A stretch of 64,000 bases of DNA from Clostridiales bacterium 1_7_47FAA (GTDB taxonomy: Bacteria > Bacillota > Clostridia > Lachnospirales > Lachnospiraceae): positions 1-64,000 of the forward strand of contig DS990263.1 of the NCBI GenBank assembly GCA_000155435.1, in the 5' to 3' direction. Below the pieces are notes generated by a model. It was given only the letters and a program-made list of their open reading frames with translations, was not told where the DNA came from and made no database searches. This document shows, in pieces, positions 61,752 to 64,000 of the stretch. Within the stretch, counting starts at the first letter, position 1. Every line of letters begins with the position of its first letter. Made by a program: the position numbers and the translations under genes.

Positions 61752-62246
61752 ATGAAAGAACCAGAATGCAGATGGCCCTTTGACTCGCCGCAGCACCGTC
61801 TGATTGAGAAGTATATCCGTGTGACACGTTTACACCGAAGTGTGATTGAGCACCAGCTGGAGGGGACCGGGGTATACCGCAGCCAGCATCAGATACTCAT
61901 GTACGTGTCCAATAACCCGAATGTTTCCCAGAAGGACCTGGCTAAGATGTATGGTGTCTCAGGGGCCACCATAGCTGTATCGCTTAAGAAGCTGGAAAAG
62001 GGAGGCTATATTAAGCGGCTGGTGGACCAGGATGATAACCGCTGCAACCAGATATGCATTACGGAAAAGGGCAGGACGGTCGTGGAGGAAAGCGTTTTGA
62101 TATTCCAACGTTTGGAAAGCTGTATGTTTGAAGGGTTTTCAGAACATGATATGAATGTATTGGGGAACCTGCTGGACCGGATCTACGGCAATCTGGACCG
62201 GGACCTGCAACCTGTTCCATCTGAAGCAGAAAGAGAGGAGAATTAA
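61752..62246 (+). CDS. MarR family transcriptional regulator
   Basis: A 164-residue regulator with the MarR winged helix-turn-helix: QHQILMYVSNNPNVSQKDLAKMYGVSGATIAVSLKKLEKGGYI, then the wing RLVDQDDNRCNQICITEKGR (both quoted in parts). It should dimerise and control the ABC exporter that starts at once after its stop. AAAAGGAGGAA precedes the ATG. Confidence 0.9.
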   Translation: MKEPECRWPFDSPQHRLIEKYIRVTRLHRSVIEHQLEGTGVYRSQHQILMYVSNNPNVSQKDLAKMYGVSGATIAVSLKKLEKGGYIKRLVDQDDNRCNQICITEKGRTVVEESVLIFQRLESCMFEGFSEHDMNVLGNLLDRIYGNLDRDLQPVPSEAEREEN

Positions 62247-63992
62247 GTGAAGCGGTATAAGAAATATATGACTCCCTATCTCAGCGCCTTTATCATAGGC
62301 CCCCTGCTGATGCTCACGGAGGTAGCCGGGGAAATCATGCTGCCAAAGCTCATGTCCCTTATCATTAACAATGGGGTCGCGGGACGGGATGTCCGTTATA
62401 TCATGACCATCGGTATCGTCATGGTGCTTACCACCTTCGTGATGGCTTTAGGGGGAATCGGCGGCGCCTATTTCTCGGCCAAGGCATCCATCTGTTTTAC
62501 AAGCGATTTAAGGGAGGACCTGTTTGCCAAGGTACAGGAGTTTTCCTTTAAGAACATCGACAATTATTCAACCGGCTCCCTGGTCACAAGACTGACCAAT
62601 GACATCCAGCAGATCCAGAATGTGGTCATGATGGGGCTGCGCCTGATGCTCCGCGCCCCGGGGATGTTCGTGGGTGCGCTCATCATGGCATTCATCATGA
62701 ACGCCAGGCTGGCCATTGTCATACTGGTGGTCATCCCACTTTTGAGTCTTGCCATTGCCCTTATCCTGCGGACGGCATTTCCCAGGTTTACCATCATGCA
62801 GAAAAAGCTGGACCGCCTCAACTCCGGCATCCAGGAGGCGCTGACCAATGTGCGTGTGATCAAGTCCTTTGTCAGGGAGGATTTTGAGGAAAATAAATTC
62901 AGGGAAATGAACCAGGACCTTAAGGAGTCCAGCCTCAATGCCATGAAGATTGTCATTGCAACCATGCCCGTCATGATGCTGGCCATGAACATCACCACCC
63001 TGGCCGTGGTGTGGTATGGGGGAAATATCATCATTGCAGGGGATATGCCGGTGGGCAACCTGACTGCATTTACAACCTATATCGTACAGATCCTCATGTC
63101 CCTGATGATGCTTTCCATGGTGTTCCTCCAGAGTTCCAGGGCCATGGCAAGCGTGAAGCGCGTGAATGAGGTCATGGACACACAGATTGACCTGACGGAT
63201 GATCATGCGTCCCACAAGGACCTTCAGGTGACAGAGGGCAGGGTGGAATTCCGGCATGTGGATTTCAGCTATTCGGGCAGCGGGGAGGAACTGGTCCTGG
63301 AGGACATATGCTTTACAGCCAGGCCAGGGCAGACTGTTGGCATCATCGGTTCCACGGGCAGCGGCAAGACCTCCCTGGTGCAGATGATCCCAAGGCTTTA
63401 CGATGCCACGAAGGGCCAGGTCCTTGTGGACGGGGTGGATGTAAGGGAATATTCCCTTAAGAACCTGCGCGAAGGCGTGGGCATGGTGCTGCAGAAGAAT
63501 GTCCTGTTCTCCGGGACCATAGAAGAGAACCTGCGCTGGGGCAAGGAGGATGCCACACAGGAGGAGATACGGGAAATGGCGGCAAGCGCCCAGGCAGACG
63601 GCTTTGTCACCTCCTTCACCCATGGATATGATACCGATATGGGGCAGGGCGGCGTTAATGTATCCGGCGGACAGAAGCAGAGGCTCTGTATCGCAAGGGC
63701 ATTGCTGAAACGTCCGAAAATCCTCATACTGGATGACAGCACCAGCGCCGTTGACACTGCCACCGAGGCGAAAATCAGGGAATGTTTCCGCACCACCTTA
63801 AAGGATACCACTAAGATCATCATCGCCCAGAGAATCGGCTCAGTGGAAGAGGCGGACCTGATTTTGGTGCTGGACGATGGAAGGATCATCGGCCAGGGCA
63901 CCCATGAAGAGCTGCTTAAGGACTGCGAAGCATACCAGGAAATCTATTATTCCCAGAGGGACCGGGAAACAGAGGAGGTGAGTGCGTCATGA
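62247..63992 (+). CDS. ABC multidrug exporter half (heterodimer type)
   Basis: A 581-residue half-transporter with six N-terminal membrane segments and an ATPase domain: Walker A GSTGSGKTSLV, signature NVSGGQKQR and Walker B ILILDDSTSAVDT. The residue after the Walker B Asp is Asp where an active site has Glu, a feature of the degenerate half in heterodimeric exporters. The second half starts at 63989, overlapping by ATGA. The start is GTG at 62247, 6 bases after AGAGAGGAG and directly after the MarR stop. Substrates are unknown. Confidence 0.9.
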   Translation: MKRYKKYMTPYLSAFIIGPLLMLTEVAGEIMLPKLMSLIINNGVAGRDVRYIMTIGIVMVLTTFVMALGGIGGAYFSAKASICFTSDLREDLFAKVQEFSFKNIDNYSTGSLVTRLTNDIQQIQNVVMMGLRLMLRAPGMFVGALIMAFIMNARLAIVILVVIPLLSLAIALILRTAFPRFTIMQKKLDRLNSGIQEALTNVRVIKSFVREDFEENKFREMNQDLKESSLNAMKIVIATMPVMMLAMNITTLAVVWYGGNIIIAGDMPVGNLTAFTTYIVQILMSLMMLSMVFLQSSRAMASVKRVNEVMDTQIDLTDDHASHKDLQVTEGRVEFRHVDFSYSGSGEELVLEDICFTARPGQTVGIIGSTGSGKTSLVQMIPRLYDATKGQVLVDGVDVREYSLKNLREGVGMVLQKNVLFSGTIEENLRWGKEDATQEEIREMAASAQADGFVTSFTHGYDTDMGQGGVNVSGGQKQRLCIARALLKRPKILILDDSTSAVDTATEAKIRECFRTTLKDTTKIIIAQRIGSVEEADLILVLDDGRIIGQGTHEELLKDCEAYQEIYYSQRDRETEEVSAS

Positions 63993-64000
63993 GCGGAAAA
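63989..64000 (+). CDS. Start of a second ABC exporter half, cut by the window end
   Basis: An ATG at 63989 overlaps the stop of the first half (ATGA) and reads Met-Ser-Gly-Lys before the window ends. A GAGGTGAG ribosome site lies about 10 bases upstream. The partner function is inferred from the heterodimer-type neighbour. Confidence 0.6.

Overview
The window looks like chromosome of a spore-forming, moderately GC-rich Clostridia species. Sporulation genes (spoIIGA, sigE, sigG, spoVD-like), strong AGGAGG ribosome sites, frequent TTG/GTG starts and the protein style all point to Lachnospiraceae. My best guess is the Enterocloster (Clostridium bolteae/clostridioforme) group. That placement is inference from gene content, not from a search. 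Both ends cut genes: five codons of a divergent gene at the left end, and the first codons of a second ABC exporter half at the right end.

1-2.6 kb: an NADH oxidase-like flavoprotein and lgt. 2.6-18.3 kb: a compact dcw (division and cell wall) cluster, all on the plus strand: mraZ, rsmH, ftsL, two class B PBPs, mraY, murD, a SEDS protein, murA, ftsQ, ftsZ, then spoIIGA and sigE. A sigma-A promoter and a MraZ-type GTGG repeat operator precede mraZ. ftsZ has its own promoter. spoIIGA is preceded by what looks like a Spo0A-activated promoter. 18.5-24 kb: an uncharacterised 843-residue membrane protein, a small cell-wall-repeat protein, a NYN/OST-HTH protein and sigG.

24-27.2 kb: a DUF3298-like protein, coaX and coaBC. 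27.3-37.6 kb: a carbohydrate locus with a YesM/YesN-type two-component system, two solute-binding lipoproteins, two permeases and a GH127 beta-L-arabinofuranosidase-like enzyme. It has no local ATPase and carries an unusual 20-bp minisatellite between binding protein and permeases. 37.8-45.4 kb: a lipoprotein of unknown function, prfC, yqeY, a pepV-like dipeptidase followed by a MITE-like element, a GQD-repeat protein and an SGNH-type lipoprotein.

45.4-48.6 kb: a methionine ABC transporter operon (metNIQ). It is preceded by a promoter, a 30-codon reading frame with ten Met codons, and a rho-independent terminator. This arrangement suggests leader-peptide attenuation and is the most interesting regulatory observation here. 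48.6-61.5 kb: a DUF4190-like protein, a YlmC/YmxH protein that seems to start at ACG, a secreted serpin (minus), aroD (minus), nrdR, a YqeG phosphatase, an aroE-aroK fusion, efp, argS with a low-complexity insertion, a SWIM/SNF2 helicase and a flavodoxin-like protein. 61.6-64 kb: a MarR regulator with a palindrome at its own predicted transcription start, then an ABC multidrug exporter half and the start of its partner.

I found no rRNA or tRNA genes, CRISPR array, prophage or IS transposase. Several short inverted-repeat elements lie between genes.
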